Part shown: positions 7,630 to 16,332 of the stretch, piece by piece
How positions within the stretch are numbered: position 1 is the first letter of the stretch
Layout: the number at the start of each line of letters is the position of its first letter
Assembly (NCBI RefSeq): GCF_013376095.1
Contig: NZ_JAAMFN010000027.1
Span: 1-57,329, forward strand
Direction: 5' to 3'
DNA: 57,329 nucleotides
Source: Arthrobacter sp. SDTb3-6
Lineage (GTDB): Bacteria > Actinomycetota > Actinomycetes > Actinomycetales > Micrococcaceae
The notes under the pieces: model-generated
Told to the model about the DNA's origin: nothing
What the model saw: only the letters and a program-made list of their open reading frames with translations
Databases searched by the model: none
Program-made: the position numbers and the translations under genes

Positions 7630-8616
7630 TCAGGGGCGGGTGCGGTAGTGCTCGGCCAGCCTGGCGAGGCCTTCGTCGAGGGAAACGGACGGCGTCCAGT
7701 CCAGGACCTGGCGGGTGTGCCGCTGGTCGAACCAGTGCGCCGTGGAGAGCTGTTCGGCAAGGAAGCGGGTCATGGGCGGCTCGTCACGGACCCAGCCGCG
7801 CGTGCCGGCCGCCGTCCACGCCTTCTCGATCATCGATCCGGCGCCGCGGGCCAGCCAGCCCGGCACGGAAACGGCCGGTTCCGGCACCCCTGCGGCGGCG
7901 CAAATGCCGGCGATCAGTTCGCCCACCGGCCGCGGCTCGCCGTTGGTCACCACCAGGGCCTGGCCGTGGGCGTGGTCCATGCGTTCGAGCCCGCGCACGA
8001 TGGCTTCGGCGGCGTTGTCCACATACGTGGTGTCGATCAAGGCGCGTCCGCCGTCGAGCAGGGGAAGCCGGCCGGCCCGGGCCCGCGCCACCACGCGTTC
8101 CACCAGCTGGGTGTCGCCGGGGCCCCACACGATGTGAGGGCGGATGGCCGTGACCCTGAAGGTGGGGGAGTCGGCCGCCAGGGCCAGCCCTTCGGCAGCT
8201 GCCTTGGACCGGGCGTAGAAGCCGCGCGCCCGTGACGGGTCCGCGGTCCCGGCGCCGGCGCCCACAATGGAGGACCCGAAGTGTGCCACCGACGGGGAGG
8301 AGACGAACACAAAGTCGCGCACACCGGCGTGTTGCGCGGCGGCGAGGAGCTGGCGGGTGCCCACGATGTTTGTGGCCACGAAGTCGGCCCATTGGCCTGT
8401 GAAGGACACCTTCGCCGCCAAATGGACCACGGCATCTGCGCCGGCCACCGCGCGGGCGGCAACGTCCGGGTCCGCCACCGAACCCTGGACGGATTCCCAC
8501 GGATCATGCACGGCGCTGCGCTGCAGCGTTCGCACGGTGTAGCCGCGCTCGTGCAAAAGCCGGGCCACAGCCCGTCCCAGCAGGCCGCTGGTGCCGGTCA
8601 CCAAGACCCGGGTCAC
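7630..8616 (-). CDS. oleD: OleD, NADPH-dependent 2-alkyl-3-ketoalkanoate reductase
   Basis: 328 residues of the 3beta-HSD/NAD-dependent epimerase branch of short-chain dehydrogenases. The cofactor loop is TGTSGLLG (7-14), and the catalytic pair is Y134-xxx-K138 (FYARSKAA) with a serine in VSSPSV (106-110). The GTG start at 8616 overlaps the TGA of oleBC by four bases (GTGA); a longer in-frame ATG start would lie deep inside oleBC. In the Ole pathway, OleD reduces the 2-alkyl-3-ketoacid made by OleA to the 3-hydroxyacid. The assignment comes from family plus position behind oleA and oleBC. Confidence 0.9.
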   Translation of the reverse strand: MTRVLVTGTSGLLGRAVARLLHERGYTVRTLQRSAVHDPWESVQGSVADPDVAARAVAGADAVVHLAAKVSFTGQWADFVATNIVGTRQLLAAAQHAGVRDFVFVSSPSVAHFGSSIVGAGAGTADPSRARGFYARSKAAAEGLALAADSPTFRVTAIRPHIVWGPGDTQLVERVVARARAGRLPLLDGGRALIDTTYVDNAAEAIVRGLERMDHAHGQALVVTNGEPRPVGELIAGICAAAGVPEPAVSVPGWLARGAGSMIEKAWTAAGTRGWVRDEPPMTRFLAEQLSTAHWFDQRHTRQVLDWTPSVSLDEGLARLAEHYRTRP

Positions 8617-11384
8617 GGGCGTCCGGCCTTTTCCCCGGCCAGGATGCGCGCGGCCCATGCCGCCAGGGCCGTCCGGTCGATCTTCGAGTTGTGGCGGATG
8701 TCCGTGGGCAGGGCCTTGATGGCCAGGACGGCGGACAATTCCAGCCCGGTGCCGGCAGCAGCGGCACGCAGCTGGGCGGCGAGCCCTGCCGCCGCCAGCC
8801 CGGACCGCTTCACGGCAGGGTCGGTCTCCACGACTGCCACGGCAACTTGTGCACCGGCCGGTCCCACGCCGACCACGGCGGCCCGGGCCACACCCGGCAC
8901 CTGCTCCGCGGCGAGTTCACCGGCCACGGGCGTGCGGACGCCGCCGGCCATGGTCAGCAGGTGCGCCATGCGGCCCTCAACCCAGAGCCGTCCCTCGGCA
9001 TCGAGGTGTCCCACGTCGCCGCTGCGGTGCCAGCCCGGGATGGATGTGCTCAGCTCCTGCGTGATCCACAGCCTGTCGTAGCGCTCCTTGGCATGCGGGG
9101 CGCGGACCAGGATTTCCCCGGTGACCCCCGCATCAGTGGTGGGGACCGGGTCCACACTGCCGTCCGGGTTGACGGGCGCAATGGCCACCGCGGCGCCGCT
9201 GACGGGCACGCCGACGCAGACGCCGTTGCCGGGCCCCGCCGCGCGGATTCCGGCCAGGCTGATGTCCGTCACGGGCAGCGCCTCGGTCATGCCGTAGGGA
9301 GTGTGGAGCACGGCGTTCGGGGCGAGGTTCTGGACCTGGGCCAGCAGCGGCACGCCCAGCGGCGCGCCCGCCGAAAGGACCAGGTCGACGCCGGCCAGTG
9401 CCGTTCTGTGGGCTGCCGTCAGCTGCGCGGCGGTCGCCACGACGTTGACCAGGGCGGCCGGCGAGGCAAAGACGGCGGTCGCGTTGATGGCCGCCGCGGC
9501 ATCTGCCAGTGCCGTCGCCGTGAGCGTGCGCGGGGCGGTGACGTCCATGTCCGGGGTGACGGAGGTGGCGCCCAAGGCGGGGCCCAGCAGCGCGAAGGGG
9601 GCGAATCCGGCCACGAGTGCCGTGCCCGCCTCCAGCCTGTACGTGGCCTTGAGGGTGTCCCGCATCGCGGCCAGCCGGCGGTGCGTGTACACCACGCCCT
9701 TGGCGGGGCCGGTGGAGCCGGAGGTGAAGAGCACCGCGGCGTCGTCATCCGGGTTGACCGCCGGGAACGCCGGTGCCGAGCCCGCCAGGCGCAGGACGCG
9801 TCCGTTGGCCAGCAGCTGGGGGACAGTGGCCGCGACGTTGAGCAGCCGGCGCTTGGCAGCATCGGCCGACGGGGCGAAGTCCGCTGCGCTGATCTTCACG
9901 CCGGGCCAGTTGTAGATCCGGGCACCGGTGAGGGCGCGTTCGATCCCGACCAGAAAGTCCGGGCCGGCACCCTTGATGGCGCGGCCCATGCCCTTCGTGC
10001 CGAGGCCGGCGTCGGCCACCACAATCACGGCACCGAGCCGGAGGCAGGCATAAATCAAGGTGGTCAGCGTGATGCCCGGCGGTACCAGCAGGCTCACGCG
10101 ATTGCCGCGGCGCACACCGAGGTCGGCCAGGCCCGAGGCCAGGTCGTCAACATCGCGGGCCAGTTCCGCCCAGGACACGGAACGGGTCTGCGGTGCCGGG
10201 GAGCTTGAGGCCGTCGAGGGGGCGCTGCCGCCGGGCACCATGTCGACGATGGCCACGGCGGTGTCGTCCCGGCGGGCGTCCAGCCCGGCGAGCATGGGGC
10301 GGAACGGCGCGCCGTCATCGGGCCTTGACGCGCCGGCAGGGGCCGTTGCACCCGTGGGCGTCAGGCCGGTCGAAGGTGCCCGGCCGGCGGGGCCCGCTGC
10401 CCGCCCGCCGGCGACGTTCTTGGCCAGCCAGCCGAAGGCGGGGGTGGCGGTGTCGCGGTCCTCCTGGACCAGGTGGCCGGCACCCTCGAAGCGGTGCACG
10501 TCCGCCTGCGGCATGCGCTCGAGCAGGTCGCGCAGGTACCGGTCAGAGAACACCGGGTCCTTGGGACCCCACATCATGAGGGCGGGAACGCCCAGGGTGC
10601 GGATGCCCGAGGAGACCTCCTCCAAGGCGGGCCAGGACGGATGGGACGGGGAAGCGGGGATGTCCGCCACGAAATTGCCCACGCCGGCGCGGCGCGGCGC
10701 CGTGCGGTAGGGGGCCATGAACGCGTCCCGGACGGCCGGGGCCAGGGCGGGCTGCGCGAGCCCGTGCGTGACCCGCAAAAAGGCGGCCGACGTCGTCGTG
10801 CCCCACTGGTGGACGGCCGGGTGAAGGGCCAGTTTCAGCGCCGGCGGCAGGGAGAACCCCGCGGGGTGGACGGCGGTGTTGGTCAACACCACGCCGGCCA
10901 GCTGTTCCCGGTGGCGGACGGCCCAGCCCAGGGAGATGACGCCGCCCCAGTCGTGCCCCACCGTGACCACGGGGCCTGACAGGCCCAGGGCCGCGGTGAA
11001 GTCGGAGAGGTCGGTGATGCGGTCCCCGAGGCGGCGGAAGGTGCCGGTGCGTTCGGAGAAGCCCATGTCCAGCTGGTCCACGGCGATGACGCGCCACGGC
11101 CCGCCGGCGGCCAGCGTTGCGGGGGAGGTGGCGCCGGCCAGCAGGGTCCGCCACAGGTAGGACCAGGTGGGGTTGCCGTGGACGCACAGCAGCGTGCCGG
11201 CGGGCTCAACGCCGGTCGCGGCGACGTCGGCGGCGTTGTCCAGGAAATGCCACTGCCGCGAAGTGCCGGGGGCGTCCACGGCGGCGGTGGAAGGCACGGA
11301 CAGGCTGCGGCGCCAGGAGGCACGCACACCAGGCCACGGCTCACCGGCAGAAGCCGGGGAGGCGGGCAGGGTCCCAGCTACCAC
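8613..11384 (-). CDS. oleBC: OleBC fusion: beta-lactone decarboxylase plus beta-lactone synthetase
   Basis: 923 residues with two enzymes in one chain. Residues about 60-325 are an alpha/beta hydrolase of the haloalkane dehalogenase type: HGNPTWSY (69-76), nucleophile D145 in VGHDWGG, and H304 in GAGHLVQED. This matches OleB, which decarboxylates a cis-beta-lactone to the olefin. A Pro/Ala/Gly linker (about 326-400) follows. Residues about 400-915 are an AMP-forming ligase with FTSGSTGPAKG (553-563) and a GWHRSGDVG segment. This matches OleC, which closes the beta-lactone using ATP. The GTG start overlaps the oleA stop by 7 bp. Fused OleBC is the form known from actinobacteria such as Micrococcus; xanthomonads have separate genes. 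Confidence 0.92.
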   Translation of the reverse strand: MVAGTLPASPASAGEPWPGVRASWRRSLSVPSTAAVDAPGTSRQWHFLDNAADVAATGVEPAGTLLCVHGNPTWSYLWRTLLAGATSPATLAAGGPWRVIAVDQLDMGFSERTGTFRRLGDRITDLSDFTAALGLSGPVVTVGHDWGGVISLGWAVRHREQLAGVVLTNTAVHPAGFSLPPALKLALHPAVHQWGTTTSAAFLRVTHGLAQPALAPAVRDAFMAPYRTAPRRAGVGNFVADIPASPSHPSWPALEEVSSGIRTLGVPALMMWGPKDPVFSDRYLRDLLERMPQADVHRFEGAGHLVQEDRDTATPAFGWLAKNVAGGRAAGPAGRAPSTGLTPTGATAPAGASRPDDGAPFRPMLAGLDARRDDTAVAIVDMVPGGSAPSTASSSPAPQTRSVSWAELARDVDDLASGLADLGVRRGNRVSLLVPPGITLTTLIYACLRLGAVIVVADAGLGTKGMGRAIKGAGPDFLVGIERALTGARIYNWPGVKISAADFAPSADAAKRRLLNVAATVPQLLANGRVLRLAGSAPAFPAVNPDDDAAVLFTSGSTGPAKGVVYTHRRLAAMRDTLKATYRLEAGTALVAGFAPFALLGPALGATSVTPDMDVTAPRTLTATALADAAAAINATAVFASPAALVNVVATAAQLTAAHRTALAGVDLVLSAGAPLGVPLLAQVQNLAPNAVLHTPYGMTEALPVTDISLAGIRAAGPGNGVCVGVPVSGAAVAIAPVNPDGSVDPVPTTDAGVTGEILVRAPHAKERYDRLWITQELSTSIPGWHRSGDVGHLDAEGRLWVEGRMAHLLTMAGGVRTPVAGELAAEQVPGVARAAVVGVGPAGAQVAVAVVETDPAVKRSGLAAAGLAAQLRAAAAGTGLELSAVLAIKALPTDIRHNSKIDRTALAAWAARILAGEKAGRP

Positions 11385-12403
11385 GCAATCTCCATCATCG
11401 CGGTGTTGAGTCCGGAACCCACGCCCATGCAGAGCACGCGGTCGCCCGGGCTAAGGGTCTGGGCCTCCTGTGCCAGCGTCATGGGCAGGGACGCCGGGCC
11501 CACGTTGCCCCACTTCGGGAACGTGATGGGCACCCGGCTGCGGACCAGGTTGACGGCCCTGATGATGGCGTTGGTGTACGAGTTGGAGACCTGGTGCGTG
11601 ACGTAGCGGTCCATCTTGCGCCAGTCCCAGCCGTTGGCGTGTGCCTCGTGCCAGGCGTCGGTGACCAGTTCCAGGCCGTTGTCCAGCAGCCCCTTGGTGT
11701 CGGTGAACATGCCGTCGGGCCCGCCCACGCACAGCTCGTGGTGTTCGGTGCCGGCGCGGGAGACGCCGCCGAGGATGCGGTGTCCGCCGGGATGGGCGTC
11801 GGCCGGGCCGATGACGGCGGCCGCGGCCCCGGAGCCCAGGGTCAGGGTGGCGAACTCGCGCAGGTAGTCCTCGCGCGTGGACGTTTCCGCGTTCAACCGG
11901 CGGAAAGTGGTCTCCTGGGTGGCCTGGGCGTCCTCGCCGGCCACGATCAGCGCGTACTTGATCTGGCCGGAGTCAATCATGTTCGCGGCCAGGGTGATGC
12001 CGTTGACGAAGCCCAGGCAGGCGTTGGCGAGGTCAAAGTTCAGGGCCGACGACGGCAGGCCCAGCGCGTTGTGGATCTTCACGGCCACGGACGGCTCCAG
12101 GTTGCGCCGGGTCACGGAGGTGTTGATCAGCAGGCCGATCTCCCGCGCCTCAACCCCCGCCTCGGCGAGGGCCTTGGCGCCTGCCTCGGTCGCGGCGTCG
12201 TCAAACGCGGTGCCGGGGGCCCACCAGCGGCGCTCTTCCACTCCCGCCACGCGTTCCAACAGCCGCTTGGACAGGCGCAGTCGCTTCAGGCTCGGGGCCA
12301 GGCGTTCGTCAAAGTCGGAGGAACTGACCACCACCGGGGCCTCCACACTGGCGACGGCGAGTAAGGCGGTGTTGTGGTGGTGAAAAGTCGCGTTGCCGAT
12401 CAA
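11378..12403 (-). CDS. oleA: OleA, acyl-CoA condensing thiolase-fold enzyme
   Basis: 341 residues of the FabH-like thiolase superfamily. Catalytic C129 (NACLGF), H270 (VTHQVSN) and N300 (KWGNVGPAS) form the triad. E103 in RRNLEPS matches the OleA-specific glutamate that activates the second acyl donor. OleA condenses two fatty acyl-CoAs head to head to a 2-alkyl-3-ketoacid. TTG 12403 is chosen because homologues begin near IGNATFHHHNTALL; the upstream in-frame extension is Arg/His-rich and unlike the family. It is the first gene of oleA-oleBC-oleD, read away from smc, with a palindrome at 12556-12571 in the shared intergenic region. Confidence 0.92.
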   Translation of the reverse strand: MIGNATFHHHNTALLAVASVEAPVVVSSSDFDERLAPSLKRLRLSKRLLERVAGVEERRWWAPGTAFDDAATEAGAKALAEAGVEAREIGLLINTSVTRRNLEPSVAVKIHNALGLPSSALNFDLANACLGFVNGITLAANMIDSGQIKYALIVAGEDAQATQETTFRRLNAETSTREDYLREFATLTLGSGAAAAVIGPADAHPGGHRILGGVSRAGTEHHELCVGGPDGMFTDTKGLLDNGLELVTDAWHEAHANGWDWRKMDRYVTHQVSNSYTNAIIRAVNLVRSRVPITFPKWGNVGPASLPMTLAQEAQTLSPGDRVLCMGVGSGLNTAMMEIAW

Positions 12404-12555
12404 ATTCCAGCCTTTTTCTTCTGTGTGCGTACGGTGCCCAGGGGACTGAATCCGGTGGTTTTTGCGTCCACTGCCGGGGCATGCGCGTGGCCTGGTCCCC
12501 GTCGCGGCGTCAAGCCCCACGCTTAACTATGCACCTTGAAGGCGGATTCACGCAC

Positions 12556-12571
12556 ATGCACCGCGGTGCAT
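12556..12571. promoter_or_regulatory. 16-bp perfect palindrome between oleA and smc
   Basis: ATGCACCGCGGTGCAT is a perfect inverted repeat, flanked by CACATG (12553-12558) and CATGTG (12573-12578). It lies about 153 bp before the oleA TTG and 86 bp before the smc TTG. A dimeric repressor or activator of the ole cluster is a reasonable guess. The rest of this 253-bp divergent gap shows no gene. Confidence 0.55.
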
Positions 12572-12656
12572 ACATGTGGGAAACTTCCGCAGCAAAGTGC
12601 CGCGGCACGGTAGATTGGCTAGTGGAAACCGGCCCGGCGCAGGAGTAGAAAACAGT

Positions 12657-15600
12657 TTGCATCTAAAAAGTTTGACCGTGCGCGGATTCAAGTCCTTCGC
12701 CTCGGCCACCACCTTTGACTTTGAACCGGGGGTCACGGCCGTGGTGGGCCCCAACGGATCCGGGAAGTCCAACGTGGTGGACGCCCTGGCCTGGGTCATG
12801 GGCGAGCAGGGCGCCAAGACGCTGCGTGGCGGAAAAATGGAGGATGTCATTTTCGCCGGGACCGCAGGGCGCCCGCCGCTGGGCCGGGCCCACGTTGCCC
12901 TGACCATCGACAACGCCGACGGCGCCCTGCCGATCGAATATTCCGAGGTCACCATTTCGCGGACCCTGTTCCGCTCAGGCGGCTCCGAGTACGCCATCAA
13001 CGGCACCGGCTGCCGGCTGCTGGACATCCAGGAACTGCTCTCCGATTCCGGCCTGGGCAAGGAGATGCACGTCATCGTGGGCCAGGGCCAGCTGGACAAG
13101 GTGCTCCATGCCACGGCGGAGGACCGCCGCGGCTTCATTGAGGAGGCCGCCGGCATCCTCAAGCACCGCCGGCGCAAGGAAAAGACGCTGCGCAAGCTGG
13201 ACGCCATGTCCGCAAACCTGGCCCGACTCAGCGACCTCACGGGGGAGATCCGCCGGCAGCTCACCCCGCTGGGCAAGCAGGCCGCCGTGGCCCGCCGCGC
13301 CCAGGCCGTGCAGTTTGACGTCCGCGACGCCCGCGCCCGCCTGCTGGCCGACGACATCACCACCCTCACCACCGCCGTCGAACGCGACGAGGCGGCCGAG
13401 GCGGCACTCAAGTCCCGCCGCGAACAGGTCGAGGCCCAGCTCACCGCGGGGCGGACCCGGCAGGCCGGGCTGGAACAGGAGTCGGCGGCCGCCACGCCCG
13501 TCCTCAACACCGCCCGCGACACCTGGTACCAGCTGTCCGCCACACGCGAGAAGCTGAAGTCGCTGGGCGTGCTGGCGGCCGAACGGCGCCGGCACCTGGG
13601 CGCCGCCGAGGACGCGCCGGACCCCAGCCGCGACCCCGACCGGCTGGCCGGGCAGGCCGCGCGGCTGCGGTCCGAAGAGGCGGAGCTGGACCTGGCCCTG
13701 GAGGAGCGCCGGATCGGGCTGGAGACGGCCATGGAAATCAAGGAAGACGTCGAGTCCGCCGTCCGTGCCGAGGAACAGCGCGTCCGGGAGCTCCTGCGCG
13801 CCACGGCCGACCGGCGCGAGGGCCTGGCGAAGCTCGCCGGGCAGGTAGCGGCCGCACGCTCCCGGGTGGAATCCGCCGAAGCCGAGATCGGCCGCCTGCA
13901 CCAGGGAAAGGCGGCCGGCAGTGAACGGCGCAGCGAAGCGGCGCGGGAGTTTGCCGCGCTCGAGTCGCAGGTGGCCGGCGTGGAAGAGGGCGAGGAAAGC
14001 CTCGACGCCGACTACGAGGAGGCCGCCGCCGCGCTCGCGGACATTGATGAACAGATCGAGGAGCTGACGGCTGCCCAGCGCGCCGCCGAGCGGGAACGCG
14101 ATTCACTCACCGCCCGCCGCGAGGCCCTGGCCGTGGGGCTGCTGCGCAAGGACGGTTCGGCGCAGCTGCTCGAGGCCGGGCTGCCGGGTGTGCTCAGCGC
14201 CGTCGCCGGGATGCTCACGGTGGCGTCCGGCCACGAGACTGCCATCGCTGCTGCCCTCGGCGCGGCGGCCGAAGGCGTGGCCGTGGGCTCGGCGGATGCC
14301 GCCGTTGCCGCGCTGGAGCGCATCAAGGCGGACGACGGCGGACGCGTCACCTTGCTCGTGGCCGAAGGGACCGGCGGGACCGGCACGGCCGCCGGGACCG
14401 CCGGGGCAGCCTTGGCGGACGAAGTGGCAGCCGCGGCGGCCGCCGTGGCGGGGGCCGGTGTCGGACGCGCGCAGGTGGACGGGCCGGCGGAACTGGGCCC
14501 CGTCCTGGACACCCTGCTGGACGGGGTGGTGCTGGTGCCGGACCTGGCCGGGGCGCGCTCGGTGCTGGAGAAGTTTCCGGCCCTGACCGCCGTCACAGCG
14601 GACGGCGACGTGCTGGCCGCGTTGTCGGTGCGGGGCGGCTCGGCCACGGCGCCGTCGCTGCTGGAACTGCAGGCCGCCGTCGACGAGACGGACGCCAGGC
14701 TGCGGGAGGCCACCGCCGAAGGGGAACGGACCCGCTTTGCCCTCGTGGCCGCCAAGGCACAGCGGGCCGCCGCGGCGCAGGCCGAGTCCGACGCGCTGGC
14801 TGCGCTGCACGAATCCGACGCCCGGCTGGCGGCCGTCGCCGAAAGGCTCGGCTCGCTGGGCGCCACGCTGCGTTCGGCCGAGGGCGAGGCGGAGCGGCAC
14901 GAGCTGGCGCTGTCCGTGGCCGGCGCCAACCTGGAGAAGGAGCAGGGCGCACTCGCGGAAATTGCCGCACGGCTGGCGCGGGCGCAGGAGTCCCCGGAAG
15001 AGGCGGACCCTTCCATGGAGGACAGGGACGCCCTGGCCGCGCAGGCCACGGCGGCGCGGGCAGTGGAGATGGAGTCCCGGCTCGCACTGCGCACCACCGA
15101 GGAACAGCTAAACGCCGTCCGCTCCCGGGCCGCGGCGCTGGAACGGGCTGCTGCGACGGAACGGGCCGCCCGCGAGCAGGCCGCCCAGCGGGCCCGCCGC
15201 CGCCGCTTCCAGGCCCGCAAGGCCGCTGCGGTCGCGGCCGGCGTGGAGCATGTGCTGGCGCATGTGGAGGCCTCCATTGAACTGGCCGCGCAGGAACGGG
15301 ATGCGGCCGAGGAACTGCGCGCAGAGCGTGAGGTGGAGCTGATGGCCGTGCGCGCCTCCACCCTGGAACTGGAAGTGGAACTGGCCAAGCTGACTGATTC
15401 CGTCCATCGTGACGAGCTGGCCCGGGCCGCCCGGCGGCTGCGCATTGAAGCGCTGGAAAACAAGGCCGTCGAGGAGCTCGGCCTGACCGTTGACCACCTC
15501 CTGGCCGGGTACGGGCCGGAAACGCCCGTGCCGCCGGGGCCCGGGGAATCAACGGACAAGTGGGCTGCGCTGCGCGTGGCCGTGGACGACTCGGGCGAGG

Positions 15601-16289
15601 AAATCCCCGAGGGCGTGCCTTTTGTGCGTGCGGAGCAGGAAAAGCGGCTCAAGCGGGCCGAACGGGACCTGGCTGCGCTCGGCAAGGTCAACCCGCTGGC
15701 GCTGGAGGAATTTGCGGCCCTGGAGGAACGCCACCAGTTCCTGTCCACGCAGCTGGAGGACCTGAAGTCCAGCCGCAAGGACCTGATGGACATCATCAAG
15801 GAAGTGGACCAGCGGGTCGAGGAGGTGTTCAGCGCCGCCTATGCGGACACGGCCGTGCAGTTTGAGCGCGTCTTTGGCCGGCTGTTCCCCGGCGGCGAGG
15901 GCCGGCTGGTGCTGACGGACCCGTCGGACATGCTGACCACCGGGATCGAGGTGGAGGCCCGGCCGGCCGGCAAGAAGATCAAGCGCCTCTCGCTGCTGTC
16001 CGGCGGTGAGAGGTCGCTGACGGCCGTGGCGCTGCTCGTGGCCATTTTCAAGGCGCGGCCCTCGCCCTTCTACGTCATGGATGAGGTGGAGGCCGCCCTG
16101 GACGACACCAACCTGGGCCGGCTCATCACCATCTTCGAGGAGCTGCGCGAATCCAGCCAGCTGATCATCATCACGCACCAAAAGCGCACCATGGAGGTGG
16201 CGGACGCCCTCTACGGCGTCTCCATGCGCGGGGACGGCGTCTCGACCGTCATCAGCCAGCGCCTGGACCGGGCCCCGGCCGGGGCCTGA
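12657..16289 (+). CDS. smc: Chromosome segregation protein SMC
   Basis: 1210 residues. The SMC ATPase compacts and resolves chromosomes together with ScpA/ScpB, which are not encoded here. The N-terminal head has GPNGSGKS (31-38, Walker A). Two long Ala/Glu/Arg-rich coiled-coil arms flank a Gly/Ala-rich hinge (about residues 505-680). The C-terminal head carries the LSGGE signature (near 1113) and VMDEVEAALDD (near 1140, Walker B). The TTG at 12657 (reading MHLKSLTVRGFKSF) is chosen because SMC proteins start directly with this strand; AGGAG lies 11 bases ahead. A TAGATT hexamer at 12611-12616 is a possible -10. Confidence 0.96.
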   Translation: MHLKSLTVRGFKSFASATTFDFEPGVTAVVGPNGSGKSNVVDALAWVMGEQGAKTLRGGKMEDVIFAGTAGRPPLGRAHVALTIDNADGALPIEYSEVTISRTLFRSGGSEYAINGTGCRLLDIQELLSDSGLGKEMHVIVGQGQLDKVLHATAEDRRGFIEEAAGILKHRRRKEKTLRKLDAMSANLARLSDLTGEIRRQLTPLGKQAAVARRAQAVQFDVRDARARLLADDITTLTTAVERDEAAEAALKSRREQVEAQLTAGRTRQAGLEQESAAATPVLNTARDTWYQLSATREKLKSLGVLAAERRRHLGAAEDAPDPSRDPDRLAGQAARLRSEEAELDLALEERRIGLETAMEIKEDVESAVRAEEQRVRELLRATADRREGLAKLAGQVAAARSRVESAEAEIGRLHQGKAAGSERRSEAAREFAALESQVAGVEEGEESLDADYEEAAAALADIDEQIEELTAAQRAAERERDSLTARREALAVGLLRKDGSAQLLEAGLPGVLSAVAGMLTVASGHETAIAAALGAAAEGVAVGSADAAVAALERIKADDGGRVTLLVAEGTGGTGTAAGTAGAALADEVAAAAAAVAGAGVGRAQVDGPAELGPVLDTLLDGVVLVPDLAGARSVLEKFPALTAVTADGDVLAALSVRGGSATAPSLLELQAAVDETDARLREATAEGERTRFALVAAKAQRAAAAQAESDALAALHESDARLAAVAERLGSLGATLRSAEGEAERHELALSVAGANLEKEQGALAEIAARLARAQESPEEADPSMEDRDALAAQATAARAVEMESRLALRTTEEQLNAVRSRAAALERAAATERAAREQAAQRARRRRFQARKAAAVAAGVEHVLAHVEASIELAAQERDAAEELRAEREVELMAVRASTLELEVELAKLTDSVHRDELARAARRLRIEALENKAVEELGLTVDHLLAGYGPETPVPPGPGESTDKWAALRVAVDDSGEEIPEGVPFVRAEQEKRLKRAERDLAALGKVNPLALEEFAALEERHQFLSTQLEDLKSSRKDLMDIIKEVDQRVEEVFSAAYADTAVQFERVFGRLFPGGEGRLVLTDPSDMLTTGIEVEARPAGKKIKRLSLLSGGERSLTAVALLVAIFKARPSPFYVMDEVEAALDDTNLGRLITIFEELRESSQLIIITHQKRTMEVADALYGVSMRGDGVSTVISQRLDRAPAGA

Positions 16290-16332
16290 CCCTTTCCGGC
16301 CAAAAACGGCAACACAGACCCGGGCGGGCGGG

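Noticed and set aside
14012-15799. Minus-strand frame opposite smc, rich in Ser/Ala/Arg
   Set aside because: It mirrors the Ala/Glu coiled-coil coding of smc; no start signals or motifs.
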